Shown: positions 24,104 to 38,011, counted from the stretch's first letter. The stretch is DNA of 64,000 bases from Dietzia natronolimnaea (GCF_039525805.1 NZ_BAAAHZ010000014.1); one strand, 5' to 3'. Notes: generated from the sequence alone by a model not told the origin. A program made the numbers and translations.

Positions 24104-24618
24104 GCGGTTCGACCGCGCCGCCGCCACACCGTGTGCCGGTGCCGGACCTCGTCGTCGTGCCCCTCGACGCGGCTCCGCGGATCGGTGATCCACTCGCCGA
24201 CCTCGACCCGCTCCCACGTCCCGTCCAGCTCCGGGGCCAGCACGGTCCCCGGGGCGTCCGCGTCGATCTCGGTGACCAGGCACTCGTCGGCTGAGCCGAG
24301 CGCGGCGGCGTAGATCTGTCCGCCGCCCATCACCGCCGCGTCCGGGCCGGCCGCCGCCAGCGCCGCGGGCACAGAGGCCGCCCTCTCCGCGCCCTCGGCC
24401 GACCACCCTGCGTCCCGGGTGCACACGATGTTGCGGCGACCGGGCAGGGGCCGGAAGCGGGCGGGGATCGAGTCCCAGGTGGCCCGGCCCATCACGACGG
24501 GGCGCCCGGTGGTCGCCTGCTTGAAGTACGCCAGGTCCTCGGGGATGTGCCAGGGCATGTCACGACCGTCGCCGATCACCCCGCCGCGGGCCTGCGCCCA
24601 CACCATCCGGACCGGCAC
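24100..24618 (-). CDS. folA: dihydrofolate reductase
   Basis: A 172-residue DHFR that reduces dihydrofolate to tetrahydrofolate with NADPH, needed to recycle the product of ThyA next door. Motifs seen are VWAQARGGVIGDGRDMPWHIPEDL (folate site with the catalytic acid in the PEDL region), MGRATWDSIP (NADPH site) and VMGGGQIYAAAL. GTG 24618 is preferred over ATG 24606 because GGGAG precedes it and the first beta strand needs a few residues before VWAQA. It lies 17 bp after the thyA stop, in one transcript. Confidence 0.92.
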   Translation of the reverse strand: MPVRMVWAQARGGVIGDGRDMPWHIPEDLAYFKQATTGRPVVMGRATWDSIPARFRPLPGRRNIVCTRDAGWSAEGAERAASVPAALAAAGPDAAVMGGGQIYAAALGSADECLVTEIDADAPGTVLAPELDGTWERVEVGEWITDPRSRVEGHDDEVRHRHTVWRRRGRTA

Positions 24619-24635
24619 GGTCGTCGTCTCCCGGC

Positions 24636-25436
24636 TCAGACCGCGACCGGGGCCTTGATGCCCGGGTGGTGCTCGTATCCGACCACGTCGAAGTCCTCGA
24701 AGCGGTAGTCGAAGACCGAGTCCGCGCGGCGCAGGCGCAGCTCCGGGTAGGGGTAGGCCTCGCGGGCCAGCTGCGTCCTGACCTGCTCGACGTGGTTGTC
24801 GTAGATGTGGCAGTCGCCCCCGGTCCAGATGAACTCGCCCACCTCGAGCCCGACCTGCTGCGCCACCATGTGGGTGAGCAGCGAGTAGGAGGCGATGTTG
24901 AACGGCACCCCCAGGAAGAGGTCGGCGCTGCGCTGGTAGAGCTGGCAGCTCAGCTTGCCGTCGGCCACGTAGAACTGGAACAGCAGGTGGCAGGGCGGCA
25001 GGGCCATGTCCGTCAGCTCGCCCACGTTCCACGCCGAGACGATGTTGCGCCGCGAATCGGGGTCGGTGCGCAGCAGGTCCACGGCGTTCGCGATCTGGTC
25101 CACGTGCCGGCCGTCGGGGGTGGGCCAGGACCGCCACTGCACGCCGTAGACGGGTCCGAGTTCGCCACGCTCGTCAGCCCACTCGTCCCAGATGCTCACG
25201 CCGTTCTCGCGCAACCAGCCCACGTTGGAGTCGCCGCGCAGGAACCACAGCAGCTCGTAGGCCACCGACTTGAAGTGGACGCGCTTGGTGGTGATCAGCG
25301 GGAATCCCGCCGCCAGGTCATAGCGCAGCTGGTGGCCGAACAGGCTGCGGGTGCCCGTTCCCGTGCGGTCGGCCTTGGCGGTGCCCTGCTCCAGGACGAG
25401 TCGGAGCAGGTCCTCGTACGGGGTGGGGACGGTCAT
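24636..25436 (-). CDS. thyA: thymidylate synthase
   Basis: A 266-residue classical ThyA that makes dTMP from dUMP and methylene-THF. The nucleophile is Cys149 in ALPPCHLLFQF, the phosphate-binding Arg is in DRTGTGTRS, and QRSADLFLGVPFNIASY and HIYDNHVEQV are present. Length is that of the standard short bacterial enzyme. It is followed by folA and preceded, 10 bp away, by cysQ on the same strand. Confidence 0.96.
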   Translation of the reverse strand: MTVPTPYEDLLRLVLEQGTAKADRTGTGTRSLFGHQLRYDLAAGFPLITTKRVHFKSVAYELLWFLRGDSNVGWLRENGVSIWDEWADERGELGPVYGVQWRSWPTPDGRHVDQIANAVDLLRTDPDSRRNIVSAWNVGELTDMALPPCHLLFQFYVADGKLSCQLYQRSADLFLGVPFNIASYSLLTHMVAQQVGLEVGEFIWTGGDCHIYDNHVEQVRTQLAREAYPYPELRLRRADSVFDYRFEDFDVVGYEHHPGIKAPVAV

Positions 25437-25446
25437 GACCTGCAGT

Positions 25447-26226
25447 CTACGTTCGGGTCGCCTGCGCGGCCTGCGCGGCCAGGATCTTCTCGGTGAGCTC
25501 GGGGCGACAGATCAGGACGTCCGGGGAGTGGGTGTCGGGTTTGTTGAACCGGATCGGCGTCCCGTCCAGGCGGGAGGCGTGCAACCCCGCGGCCAGGGCG
25601 ACGCCGACCGGCGCGGCCTGGTCCCACTCGTCCTGCCCCCCGGCGTGGAGGTAGGCGTCCGCGTCGCCGAGCAGGACGGAGAGCATCTTGGCACCGGCCG
25701 AGCCCATGGGCCGCACCTCCAGGCCGACCGCGTCCGCGACCTGGAGCGCCCCCGGCGGGGGGTTGTTGCGGCTGATCACCATGGTCCCCGAATGGGGGCC
25801 GTCCACGTGATCGACCTGGTCCGAGCGGAATACCCGCCCCGAGTCCGGCAGCCCCACGGAGGCGACGGTGGGCCGGCCGTCGACGACGAGTGCCACGTGA
25901 ACCGACCAGTCCGAGCGGCCCGTCGAGAACTCCTTGGTGCCGTCGATCACGTCGATGATCCAGACGCGGGACTTGTCCAGCCTGCTGAGATCGTCCGAGA
26001 CCCCCTCGGAGAGCGTCCCGTCATCCGGGCGGTGCACGGCCAGCACCTCGTCGGTCCAGTTCTGCGCGACCTCGTTGGCGACACGGGCGAGCGAGCGCCC
26101 TCGGAGCAGCCCCCCGGCGCGCGTGCCCCGGACGATGTCACCGATCCCCGTGGCGAGGAAACAGGCGAGGTCGTCGTCGTCGAGATCGCGCATGCTGTCG
26201 CTGTGCATGCTCACAGTCTTGCGCAT
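25447..26226 (-). CDS. cysQ: 3'(2'),5'-bisphosphate nucleotidase CysQ (inositol monophosphatase family)
   Basis: A 259-residue Mg2+-dependent phosphatase that removes PAP formed in sulfate assimilation. The metal motif IDVIDGTKEF (Asp92, Asp95) and the second motif GGQDEWDQAAPVGVALAAG are present, while the LSEE motif reads TLSEG. ATG 26226 is chosen because a -10-like TAGAGT ends 6 nt before it, so the message is probably leaderless. It is divergent from lhr and heads the cysQ-thyA-folA run. Confidence 0.85.
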   Translation of the reverse strand: MRKTVSMHSDSMRDLDDDDLACFLATGIGDIVRGTRAGGLLRGRSLARVANEVAQNWTDEVLAVHRPDDGTLSEGVSDDLSRLDKSRVWIIDVIDGTKEFSTGRSDWSVHVALVVDGRPTVASVGLPDSGRVFRSDQVDHVDGPHSGTMVISRNNPPPGALQVADAVGLEVRPMGSAGAKMLSVLLGDADAYLHAGGQDEWDQAAPVGVALAAGLHASRLDGTPIRFNKPDTHSPDVLICRPELTEKILAAQAAQATRT

Positions 26227-26292
26227 GCCGACACTCTACGGAGGTGGGGCGCGGGTCGGGCCGATGTCGTAGGCGTGCGACATCATGAGTTC

Positions 26293-31037
<4,745 letters not shown>

Positions 31038-31041
<4 letters not shown>

Positions 31042-31084
31042 GTGAACCGTTCTGACGAGTTAAGATATGCGCATCAATGCATAT
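31038..31084 (+). promoter_or_regulatory. promoter and metal-sensor-like operator of the CDF exporter
   Basis: -35 TTGAGT (31038-31043), 17-bp spacer, -10 TAAGAT (31061-31066). The inverted repeat ATATGC-N8-GCATAT (31065-31084) overlaps the predicted start point. AT-rich repeats of this form are typical of ArsR/SmtB metal sensors. The lhr stop codon overlaps the -35. Confidence 0.75.
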
Positions 31085-31105
31085 GTCAGCGGGAGGGTGA
31101 ATCGC

Positions 31106-32044
31106 ATGGGGGTCGGGCACGTACACGGGAGCCACGCGCACAGCTCCGGCCACGCCCGCCCGACCGGTCACGCCGGCGCGCGGTATCGGGTCAGACTGGC
31201 GTGCGCCTTCGTTCTGACCTCGCTGTTCTTCGTGGTCGAGCTGGTCGCGGGCCTCATCTCCGGCTCCCTGGCCCTGCTCTCCGATGCCGGCCACATGGCG
31301 GCGGACGTGGTGGCGCTGGGCGCGGCGCTCGCGGCGACGGTGATCGCGTCACGGCCGGACCGGTCCGGGAGACGCACGTTCGGCCACTATCGCGTGGAGA
31401 TCTTCGCCTCCGGACTGGCGGTGCTCATCATGTCCGGCATGGGCGTCTACGTGCTTGTCGAGGCGTTCAGGCGGCTCGGGTCGGACGCCCCCGTCGCCAC
31501 CGGAACCATGTTGCTCGTCGGCGGACTGGGCCTGGTCGTCAACATCATCTCGCTGCTCCTGCTGCGCAGTGGATCCTCCGAGAGTCTCGCGGTGCGGGGG
31601 GCGTATCTCGAGGTGATGGCCGACGCGGCCGGATCGGTGGGGGTGATCGCGGCCGCGCTGCTCATCCGCGCGACGGGTTCGACGGTGTGGGACCTCGTGG
31701 TGGCCGTGGCGATCGCCGTGTTCATCGTCGTCCGCGCGGTCATGCTCGGTAGACAGGTCGTCACGGTGCTCGCCCAGCACGCGCCCGCCGGGGTCGACCC
31801 CGCAGCGGTGGAGTCCGAACTCGCGTCGGTACGCGGCGTCGAGGAGGTGCACGACCTGCATCTGTGGACGCTGACCTCGGGGATGGACGTGGGAACCGTC
31901 CACCTCGTGACCGCCCCCGGAGTGCCCCACTCCGGAGTCCTCGACGAGGCGCGACGCGTCCTGCGGGAGGGCCACGGCATCGAGCATGCGACAGTGCAGC
32001 TCGAGACCGCCGGCGTCGTGGAGTGTCGACAACCGGGATGGTGA
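31106..32044 (+). CDS. cation diffusion facilitator (Zn/Cd/Co exporter)
   Basis: A 312-residue CDF antiporter with six transmembrane helices and a C-terminal metal-sensing domain (VEEVHDLHLWTLTSGMDVGTVHL). The N-terminus is His-rich. The first metal half-site is HMAAD (His63, Asp67). The equivalent of the second H-x3-D reads E169-x3-D173 (YLEVMAD), a Glu for His change that could alter metal choice. ATG 31106 is chosen over the in-frame ATG at 31067 because GGGAGGG lies 8 nt upstream and 31067 falls upstream of the predicted transcription start. The promoter overlaps an inverted repeat. Confidence 0.87.
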   Translation: MGVGHVHGSHAHSSGHARPTGHAGARYRVRLACAFVLTSLFFVVELVAGLISGSLALLSDAGHMAADVVALGAALAATVIASRPDRSGRRTFGHYRVEIFASGLAVLIMSGMGVYVLVEAFRRLGSDAPVATGTMLLVGGLGLVVNIISLLLLRSGSSESLAVRGAYLEVMADAAGSVGVIAAALLIRATGSTVWDLVVAVAIAVFIVVRAVMLGRQVVTVLAQHAPAGVDPAAVESELASVRGVEEVHDLHLWTLTSGMDVGTVHLVTAPGVPHSGVLDEARRVLREGHGIEHATVQLETAGVVECRQPGW

Positions 32045-32128
32045 ACCCGGCGGCCCGGGGCGGTTCAGGGCACCATGGTGCGCACACTCGGAGAGCGGTA
32101 GATCGGACAGCGGGCAGAGGAGTCAACG

Positions 32129-33004
32129 GTGCCGGAGGGCGATTCCGTCTACAGGGCGGCCGCGAAGGTCCACCGTGCGCTGGCCGGGCGGACCCTGGAC
32201 AGGATCGAGCTCCGGGTTCCCAGGTTCGCGGCCGTGGATCTGCGGGGCAGGACCGTGGTGGCCGCCCGGTCCCGTGGGAAGCACCTCTTCGTCGTCGTCG
32301 GCCCCGACGCGCAGGGTCGGGACCCGGTCACCCTCCATATCCACCTGAAGATGGAAGGCCGCATCCACATCCACAAGGCGGGGGAGCGGTGGCGGTTCCC
32401 CGCGCACACCGTCCGGATGCTCCTGCGCGCCGACGACGTCGAGGTGGTGGGCACCGAACTCGGGTTGCTGCGCGCGCTGGATCCCGCCGAGGCCGACCGG
32501 GCGGTCGAGCATCTCGGTCCCGACCTGCTGGGGCGGGACTGGGACCCGGACGCCAGCGTCGCGGAGGTGCTCCGGCGGATCGGCGAGCGGCCGTCCCGGA
32601 CGATGGGGGAGGCACTGTTGGACCAGCGCAATCTCGCCGGCATCGGCACCGTGTACCGCGCCGAACTGTGTTTCCTGCGGGGCCTCGACCCGCGGGAGCC
32701 GGTGGAGTCGGTGCCTGATCTGCGCGCCGTGGTCGTGCTCGCCCGGCGGATGCTCCTCGCCAACGCCGATCGCGCGGTCCGGGTGACCACCGGGGACACG
32801 CGACGCGGGCGGGAGTTGTGGGTGTACGGGCGGGACGGCAAGCCGTGCCGCAGGTGCGGGACCGAGGTGGAGACGTTCCGACTGGGTGGTCTCGCCGACC
32901 CGGACGAGCCGAGCGATTCACTCGATCGCATCGCCTACCGCTGCCCGTCGTGCCAGCCGGCGCGTGCCACACTGGGGCAATCGCCAACGGAGGAGAAGCT
33001 GTGA
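32129..33004 (+). CDS. nei: Fpg/Nei-family DNA glycosylase (Nei2-like endonuclease VIII)
   Basis: A 291-residue bifunctional base-excision glycosylase. The catalytic N-terminus is P-E-G-D after Met removal, with Pro as Schiff-base nucleophile. LDQRNLAGIGTVYRAE forms the helix-two-turn-helix, and the C-terminal zinc finger has CRRC and CPSC. MPEGDSV is the Nei type and not the Fpg MPELPEV type. The start is a GTG. The stop overlaps the next gene by GTGA, coupling it to an SDR. Upstream is a GAGGAG site. Confidence 0.9.
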   Translation: MPEGDSVYRAAAKVHRALAGRTLDRIELRVPRFAAVDLRGRTVVAARSRGKHLFVVVGPDAQGRDPVTLHIHLKMEGRIHIHKAGERWRFPAHTVRMLLRADDVEVVGTELGLLRALDPAEADRAVEHLGPDLLGRDWDPDASVAEVLRRIGERPSRTMGEALLDQRNLAGIGTVYRAELCFLRGLDPREPVESVPDLRAVVVLARRMLLANADRAVRVTTGDTRRGRELWVYGRDGKPCRRCGTEVETFRLGGLADPDEPSDSLDRIAYRCPSCQPARATLGQSPTEEKL

Positions 33005-33756
33005 CCGACCGCAACACGATCCTGATCACCGGCGCCAGCGCGGGTCTCGGCGAGGGCATGGCCCGTCGCTGGGCCGCACAGGGCAGGAATCTGGCGCTGT
33101 GCGCCCGGCGTCTCCACCGGCTCCAGGAACTCCGAGCCGTGTTGCTGGCGGCCAACCCCTCGATCACGGTGGCGGTCCGCGAGCTCGACGTGGCCGACGG
33201 CGACGCGGTGGAGAGGGTGTTCGGCGAGCTCGACGCGGAGCTCGGCGGGATCGACCGCTTCGTCCTCAACGCAGGACTGGGCAAGGGGGCGTCCATCGGT
33301 ACGGGGAAGGCGCACGCCAACCGGGAGACGGCCATGGTCAACGTGATCGGCACCCTCAACCAGGCCGAGGCCGCGATGGAGCTGATGCACGCACGGGGCG
33401 AGGGGCACCTGGTGTTCATCTCGTCCGTGAGCTCGCTGCGCGGCATGCCCAAGGCCCAGAACACGTACGGCGCCACCAAGGCGTTCGTCTCCTCGCTGGC
33501 GCAGGGTCTGCACGCCGAGCTCGACAGCGCCGGCAGCCGCATCAAGGTCACCGACATCCTTCCCGGGTACATCCGCACCGACATCAACCGGTCGGTCAAG
33601 ACCTCGCTGATGACCGAATTCGACGAGGGCGTCGACGCGCTGGTCAGGACGATCGACGCCGAGCCCACTCGTGCGCTCGTCCCGGCCAAGCCCTGGAAGG
33701 CGATCGGCCCACTGCTGACGCTTCTGCCGGAGAAGGTCAGCCGCAGGTTCGTCTGA
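33001..33756 (+). CDS. short-chain dehydrogenase/reductase
   Basis: A 251-residue classical SDR: ILITGASAGLGEGMA coenzyme motif, NAG in VLNAGLGKG, Ser in ISSVSSL, and the Y-x3-K of TYGATKAF. Arg residues after the second strand (CARRLHRL) suggest NADP(H). The GTG overlaps the nei stop. The C-terminal KPWKAIGPLLTLLPEKVSRRF is hydrophobic and basic as in some lipid-acting SDRs of Mycobacteriales. The substrate is unknown. Confidence 0.82.
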   Translation: MTDRNTILITGASAGLGEGMARRWAAQGRNLALCARRLHRLQELRAVLLAANPSITVAVRELDVADGDAVERVFGELDAELGGIDRFVLNAGLGKGASIGTGKAHANRETAMVNVIGTLNQAEAAMELMHARGEGHLVFISSVSSLRGMPKAQNTYGATKAFVSSLAQGLHAELDSAGSRIKVTDILPGYIRTDINRSVKTSLMTEFDEGVDALVRTIDAEPTRALVPAKPWKAIGPLLTLLPEKVSRRFV

Positions 33757-33794
33757 CGGGTTCTCCCGCCCGCCCACGCCGGAAGGGCGACGGA

Positions 33795-35459
33795 TCAGAA
33801 GGGGGGCGGGTCGAGGATGTCGTCGAGCAGGGCCTCGACCTCGTGTTCGACCGTGCTGAAGACCGGCGCGTTGCGCTTCCACCAGCGGCTCTGGCCGCCG
33901 GGCCGGGTGTCGACCGGGCCGGTTGCGCGGGCACGCTCGGCGCTCAGGCGGGCCGCACGGCGAGTCCAGTAGGTGGGCTCCGGGCGCGTCTCCCCTCCTG
34001 TGATGGTCGGGTCCGGGTTGCGCTGTTGTTGTCTGTCCCAGGCGCGGGATTCATTGCGGGCGTGCTCGCGGCGGTAGACCCCGAGCGGCCCGGATGGTCG
34101 GGTCGTCATGGTCGCCCCGTCCGGTGTGATGACGGTGAGGGTGCCATCGGGCGCCAGGTCGTAGATCCAGTCGGAGAACGTCTTGAACCGGTGATGGCGC
34201 CGACACAGACACATCAGATTGCACTCTTCGGTGGGTCCGCCGCGGGCGGGGTCGGCGTGGTCGAAGGGGCGGACATGATCGATGTCGCAGTCATCGGCCG
34301 GAACCGCACAGCCGGGATGGCGGCAGGTACCGTCGCGCAGCCTGACGCGGCGGGCCAACTCGGCACCGGGCCGGTACCTCAGGGAGCGGCGGGCGTCGTC
34401 GGCGGCGCCGATACGGGGGTCGACCTTCTCGAAGCTGGCTCCGTCGCTGGTGACGAGCATGTCCAGCAGGGCCTGCAGCGCCGCCTCGCCGGTGCGGGTG
34501 AACTCCACCCGAACGCCGTCGTCGTCCCAGGCGCCGTTGCCACCCGCCCCGGCGTTTCCCGCGCCGGCGTTGCCGGGAGCGATCACGGTGACCTTGGGCC
34601 GCAACGGCGCAGTGGGTCGGCCCTGGCCACCGGCGTGCAGGCTGTCGCCGCACACCAGCGCCAGCAGGGCGTCGGCGCGGCGTTCGGCCTTGGAATAGTG
34701 ATAGTCCGGGTCCGAACCCGACTCGCCGGTGGCCTCGGCCGCGGCTGCGCTCGCCGCGGCAGCCTCGGACTCGGCGGCGGCGTGTTCGGCAGCGCGTTGA
34801 TCGATCGCCTCGGCAAGGACCGCGGCCTCCTCGGTGGCCAGAATGGCCGACACGGTGGACATGCCGTCAGCGCCCTTGTTGATGCGCACACCGCGCGCAC
34901 GGCTGGCGTCCTCCTTGCGCCGACGGATTCCCTCGGCGTCGTAGCGGGTGATGATCGCGTCCACCGCATCGCGTACCGCGTGCCGACCGAGGCGTTCGCC
35001 GGCCTCCGTCGCGGCCAGGTAGTCGTCGACGACGTCCTGTTGCACCTGCGGAAGCACCTCGGGGTCGACGGTCGCCATCTGGCGGGCCAGCAGTTCGGCG
35101 GCGCGCTGGTCGAGGCGACCCGCTGCCAGGGCGGCGAGAACGGCGGGGTAGCGCTGGTGCAGGTCCGCGGCGAACGAGATCATCGATTCGGCTCTCAGGG
35201 CGGAGACGGCCATCGCCGCCACCACGTATCCGGTTGCCACCACGAACGGGTCCACCACCGCGTGGCCGGGCGGGGAATCAGGGCCGGTGCCTGAGTCGTC
35301 GCGGCGCTGGCATTCCAGCAGGAGGTCGTAGCAGGCCGACAGCCGCTGGGCGGAGGCGCGATTCTCGGCCGCCCATCCGGCACGAGCCGAGGCGGTCAGC
35401 CCGGTCAACGGATCAACAGCGGAGGAACTGTCGGAGGAGGGGCCGTTGCCGACGTCCAT
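33795..35459 (-). CDS. DUF222 / HNH endonuclease (13E12 repeat family)
   Basis: A 554-residue protein of the actinobacterial 13E12 repeat family. The DUF222 region runs from about residue 30 to 330 and is helical and Ala-rich. The HNH nuclease motif is near residues 390-440: GTCRHPGCAVPADDCDIDHVRPFDHADPARGGPTEECNLMCLCRRHHRFK, with the DIDH and RRHH ligands intact. ATG 35459 follows GGAGG. It has a strong promoter and a LexA-like box, consistent with the SOS control reported for some mycobacterial 13E12 genes. Such genes are often multicopy and may be domesticated mobile nucleases; no ends or repeats mark a mobile element here. Confidence 0.85.
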   Translation of the reverse strand: MDVGNGPSSDSSSAVDPLTGLTASARAGWAAENRASAQRLSACYDLLLECQRRDDSGTGPDSPPGHAVVDPFVVATGYVVAAMAVSALRAESMISFAADLHQRYPAVLAALAAGRLDQRAAELLARQMATVDPEVLPQVQQDVVDDYLAATEAGERLGRHAVRDAVDAIITRYDAEGIRRRKEDASRARGVRINKGADGMSTVSAILATEEAAVLAEAIDQRAAEHAAAESEAAAASAAAAEATGESGSDPDYHYSKAERRADALLALVCGDSLHAGGQGRPTAPLRPKVTVIAPGNAGAGNAGAGGNGAWDDDGVRVEFTRTGEAALQALLDMLVTSDGASFEKVDPRIGAADDARRSLRYRPGAELARRVRLRDGTCRHPGCAVPADDCDIDHVRPFDHADPARGGPTEECNLMCLCRRHHRFKTFSDWIYDLAPDGTLTVITPDGATMTTRPSGPLGVYRREHARNESRAWDRQQQRNPDPTITGGETRPEPTYWTRRAARLSAERARATGPVDTRPGGQSRWWKRNAPVFSTVEHEVEALLDDILDPPPF

Positions 35460-35495
35460 GCCACGCCTCCGAAGCCTTCCGCCACCGTCACCGTA

Positions 35496-35539
35496 TCGAA
35501 TGTACGTTCTAGTATACGCACACACGTTCGAACGTGCAA
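35496..35539 (-). promoter_or_regulatory. promoter and LexA-like operator of the HNH gene
   Basis: On the minus strand: -35 TTGCAC (35539-35534), exact 17-bp spacer, -10 TATACT (35516-35511). Immediately downstream, TCGAATGTACGTTCTA (35496-35511) matches the actinobacterial LexA box TCGAAC-N4-GTTCGA at all but two of its fixed positions. A 14-bp perfect palindrome CACGTTCGAACGTG (35523-35536) straddles the -35. Confidence 0.75.
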
Positions 35540-35614
35540 GGGTCTGCCGCGGGCTTTCCGTCCGGGATTGCATCGGAGGAAATCGCCGGGCTACTCAGTC
35601 GGGCTACTCACCGG

Positions 35615-36208
35615 TCAGGGCGTGATCCGGGGCTCCGGGCCCACCACGTCGAAGAGCATCGCCGTGAACTGGCCGTGCGTCTCGAGCTTCTGGCGGTGGA
35701 GTCGGAGTCGGCGGGGCAACAGGGGGCGCCCGGAACCGAGGACGACCGGACACTGGTGGATCCAGACCCGGTCCAGCAGTCCCCGGTCGGCGAACTGACC
35801 TGCGAGGTCACCACCCCCGACGATCCAGACGTCCCCGCCGTCGGCGGCCTCGACCAGGAGAGGGTGCAGGTCGCCGACGTCACCGGCGAAGAACTCGACG
35901 CCGTCGACGGGATCGAGATCGCGGTGGGTGACGACCCAGCTCGGCACGGTGTACGGCCAGGCGAACGGCTGGCCGTCCTTCGTCAGGTCGCGGCGGACCC
36001 ACTCGAGGGTGTTGACGCCGCAGACGATCGACCCGACGCCGGAGTAGAAGCGGTCGAAGTGGAGGTCGGGGAGGGCGGGGTCCAGCTCGGTCGGTGTGTA
36101 CCCCGCGGGTTCGGCCTCCCCGGAGGTCGCGAAGAGCCAGGACAGGCTCTCCTCGTCGTCGGCGATGTACCCGTCCAGGCTGGTGGCGGTGCAGTAGACA
36201 GTGCTCAT
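35615..36208 (-). CDS. RibD C-terminal / dihydrofolate reductase-like protein
   Basis: A 197-residue protein with the DHFR-like RibD_C fold: start VYCTATSLDGYIAD, central VCGVNTLEWV and nucleotide-binding VWIVGGGDLAGQF. Such stand-alone proteins are NADPH-dependent reductases of mostly unknown substrate. It is not a folate DHFR, which is already encoded at 24100. No operon partner; it ends 35-40 bp before the upstream region of the HNH gene. Confidence 0.8.
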   Translation of the reverse strand: MSTVYCTATSLDGYIADDEESLSWLFATSGEAEPAGYTPTELDPALPDLHFDRFYSGVGSIVCGVNTLEWVRRDLTKDGQPFAWPYTVPSWVVTHRDLDPVDGVEFFAGDVGDLHPLLVEAADGGDVWIVGGGDLAGQFADRGLLDRVWIHQCPVVLGSGRPLLPRRLRLHRQKLETHGQFTAMLFDVVGPEPRITP

Positions 36209-36259
36209 ACGACCATGCTCGCACCCGGCTACGACACTCCCTGGCGGAACAGTCCCGGC

Positions 36260-37906
36260 TCAGCGGCGGCCGCGTGCCTCGCGGTAGATCTCGACGAGAG
36301 CATCCGTCGAGGAGTCGAAGCCCTCCCCGGGGTGCTTCTCCGCGGTCAGGGCGGTCAGGAGCTCGCCGGCCTGGGCCTTGCCCAGCTCGACCCCCCACTG
36401 ATCGAACGCATTGATACCCAGCACGGCGGCCTGGACGAACACCACGTGTTCGTAGAGGGCGATGAGCTGCCCGAGCACTCCGGGCGAGAGCGACGGCGCG
36501 AGGATCGTGGTGGACGGCCGGTTGCCGGGCATCACCTTGTGCGGCGCGATCGCGGGGTCCACGCCCTCGGCGAGCACCTCGTCCTCCGTCTTGCCGAACG
36601 CCAGCACCCGGGACTGGGCGAACAGGTTGGCCACGAGCATGTCGTGCATCGATCCGGCGCCATCGGCGGTGGGCAGGTCCGAGACCGGACGGGCGACCCC
36701 GATGAAGTCCACCGGGACGAGCTGGGTGCCCTGGTGCAGGAGCTGGAAGAAGGCGTGCTGGCCGTTGGTGCCGGGCTCGCCCCAGTAGACCTCGCCGGTG
36801 GGGTAGGAGACGTCGGAGCCGTCGAGTCGGACCGACTTGCCGAGGGACTCCATGGTGAGTTGCTGGAGGTAGGCGGGAAATCGCAGGAGGCCCTGGGCGT
36901 AGGGGATCACGGCCTTGGACTGGGCCCCGAGGAAGCAGGTGTACCAGATGCCGAGCAGGGCCATGAGGACCGGCGCGTTGTGCTCGGGCGCCTCGGTCGC
37001 GAAGTGCAGGTCCATGGCGTGGAAGCCCTCGAGCAGCTCGACGAACGCGGGCGGGCCCACCGTGATCATCACCGAGAGGCCGATCGCCGACGACACCGAG
37101 TACCGGCCCCCGACCCAGTCCCAGAACTCGAACATGTTGTCCGCGGCGATCCCGAAGTCGGCCACCTCCTCGGTGGCCGTCGACACCGCCACGAAGTGGG
37201 AGGCGATCGCCTCCTCCGATCCGAGGGCCTCGACGAAGTGCCGACGCGCCGCGTGGGCGTTGGCCATGGTCTCCTGCGTGGTGAAGGTCTTGGAGGCGAC
37301 CACCACCAGCGTGGTCGCGGGGTCGACCTCGGCGAGCACGGCCGAGAGGTCGGCGGGGTCCACGTTGGAGACGTAGCGTGCGCTGATGCCCGCGGTCTGC
37401 AGGTGGTGCAGGGCCTTGTCGACCATCACGGGCCCGAGGTCGGAGCCGCCGATGCCGATGTTGACCACGGTGTCGATCCGCGCGCCCGTGTGCCCGGTCC
37501 ATCCGCCGGACCGGACGCGGTCGGCGAAGTCGGCCATCCGGGTGAGGACCGCGTGGACGTCGGCCACGACGTCACGCCCGTCGACGACGAGGTCGGCCTC
37601 GGCCGGGAGACGGAGCGCGGTGTGGAGGACCGATCGGTCCTCGGTGGTGTTGATGCGGTCCCCCCGGAACATCGCGGCCCGCTGGGCCGGCAGCCGTGCG
37701 GCGTGGGCCAGCTCGGTCAGAGCGCTCAGGACCTCGTCGGTGACCAGGTGCTTGGACAGGTCGACGTGCAGATCGCCCGCGGTGACCGCCATGCGGCGAC
37801 CCCGCTCCGGATCGGCGGCGAACAGCTCACGGAGGGTCACCTCGCCGATCGCCGGTACGAGATCCTCGATCGCCGACCACTGTGGTGTCGTGCTGATGTC
37901 CGTCAT
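36260..37906 (-). CDS. pgi: glucose-6-phosphate isomerase
   Basis: A 548-residue Pgi interconverting glucose-6-phosphate and fructose-6-phosphate. Signatures seen are VNIGIGGSDLGPVMV, SKTFTTQETM, the GGRYSVSSAIGL block with catalytic Glu nearby, and EVYWGEPGTNGQHAFFQLLHQG with the catalytic His. The start ATG 37906 follows AGGAGC. It is divergent from the DUF5701 gene as in M. tuberculosis (Rv0946c next to Rv0947c). Confidence 0.97.
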   Translation of the reverse strand: MTDISTTPQWSAIEDLVPAIGEVTLRELFAADPERGRRMAVTAGDLHVDLSKHLVTDEVLSALTELAHAARLPAQRAAMFRGDRINTTEDRSVLHTALRLPAEADLVVDGRDVVADVHAVLTRMADFADRVRSGGWTGHTGARIDTVVNIGIGGSDLGPVMVDKALHHLQTAGISARYVSNVDPADLSAVLAEVDPATTLVVVASKTFTTQETMANAHAARRHFVEALGSEEAIASHFVAVSTATEEVADFGIAADNMFEFWDWVGGRYSVSSAIGLSVMITVGPPAFVELLEGFHAMDLHFATEAPEHNAPVLMALLGIWYTCFLGAQSKAVIPYAQGLLRFPAYLQQLTMESLGKSVRLDGSDVSYPTGEVYWGEPGTNGQHAFFQLLHQGTQLVPVDFIGVARPVSDLPTADGAGSMHDMLVANLFAQSRVLAFGKTEDEVLAEGVDPAIAPHKVMPGNRPSTTILAPSLSPGVLGQLIALYEHVVFVQAAVLGINAFDQWGVELGKAQAGELLTALTAEKHPGEGFDSSTDALVEIYREARGRR

Positions 37907-38011
37907 TGCCGCTCCTGCCCAGTGTTGCCGCCCGGGGATCGCCCGCCGTCTGACAGCGAGGTTAGTCGGGAATACGGGGGCCCCGCCGCCCGTTCCAGAC
38001 ACGTGACCCCC

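Noticed and set aside
31067..31105. Longer CDF protein starting at ATG 31067
   Set aside because: The ATG lies just after the -10 element and ahead of the predicted transcription start, and has no ribosome site, unlike ATG 31106.
33795..35459. HNH/DUF222 gene as part of a group I intron or insertion sequence
   Set aside because: No terminal repeats, target duplication or interrupted host gene were seen around it.
35523..35536. CACGTTCGAACGTG taken as a LexA box
   Set aside because: The half-sites are in the reverse arrangement (GTTC then GAAC), so it is not an SOS box; it is kept only as an unassigned palindrome.
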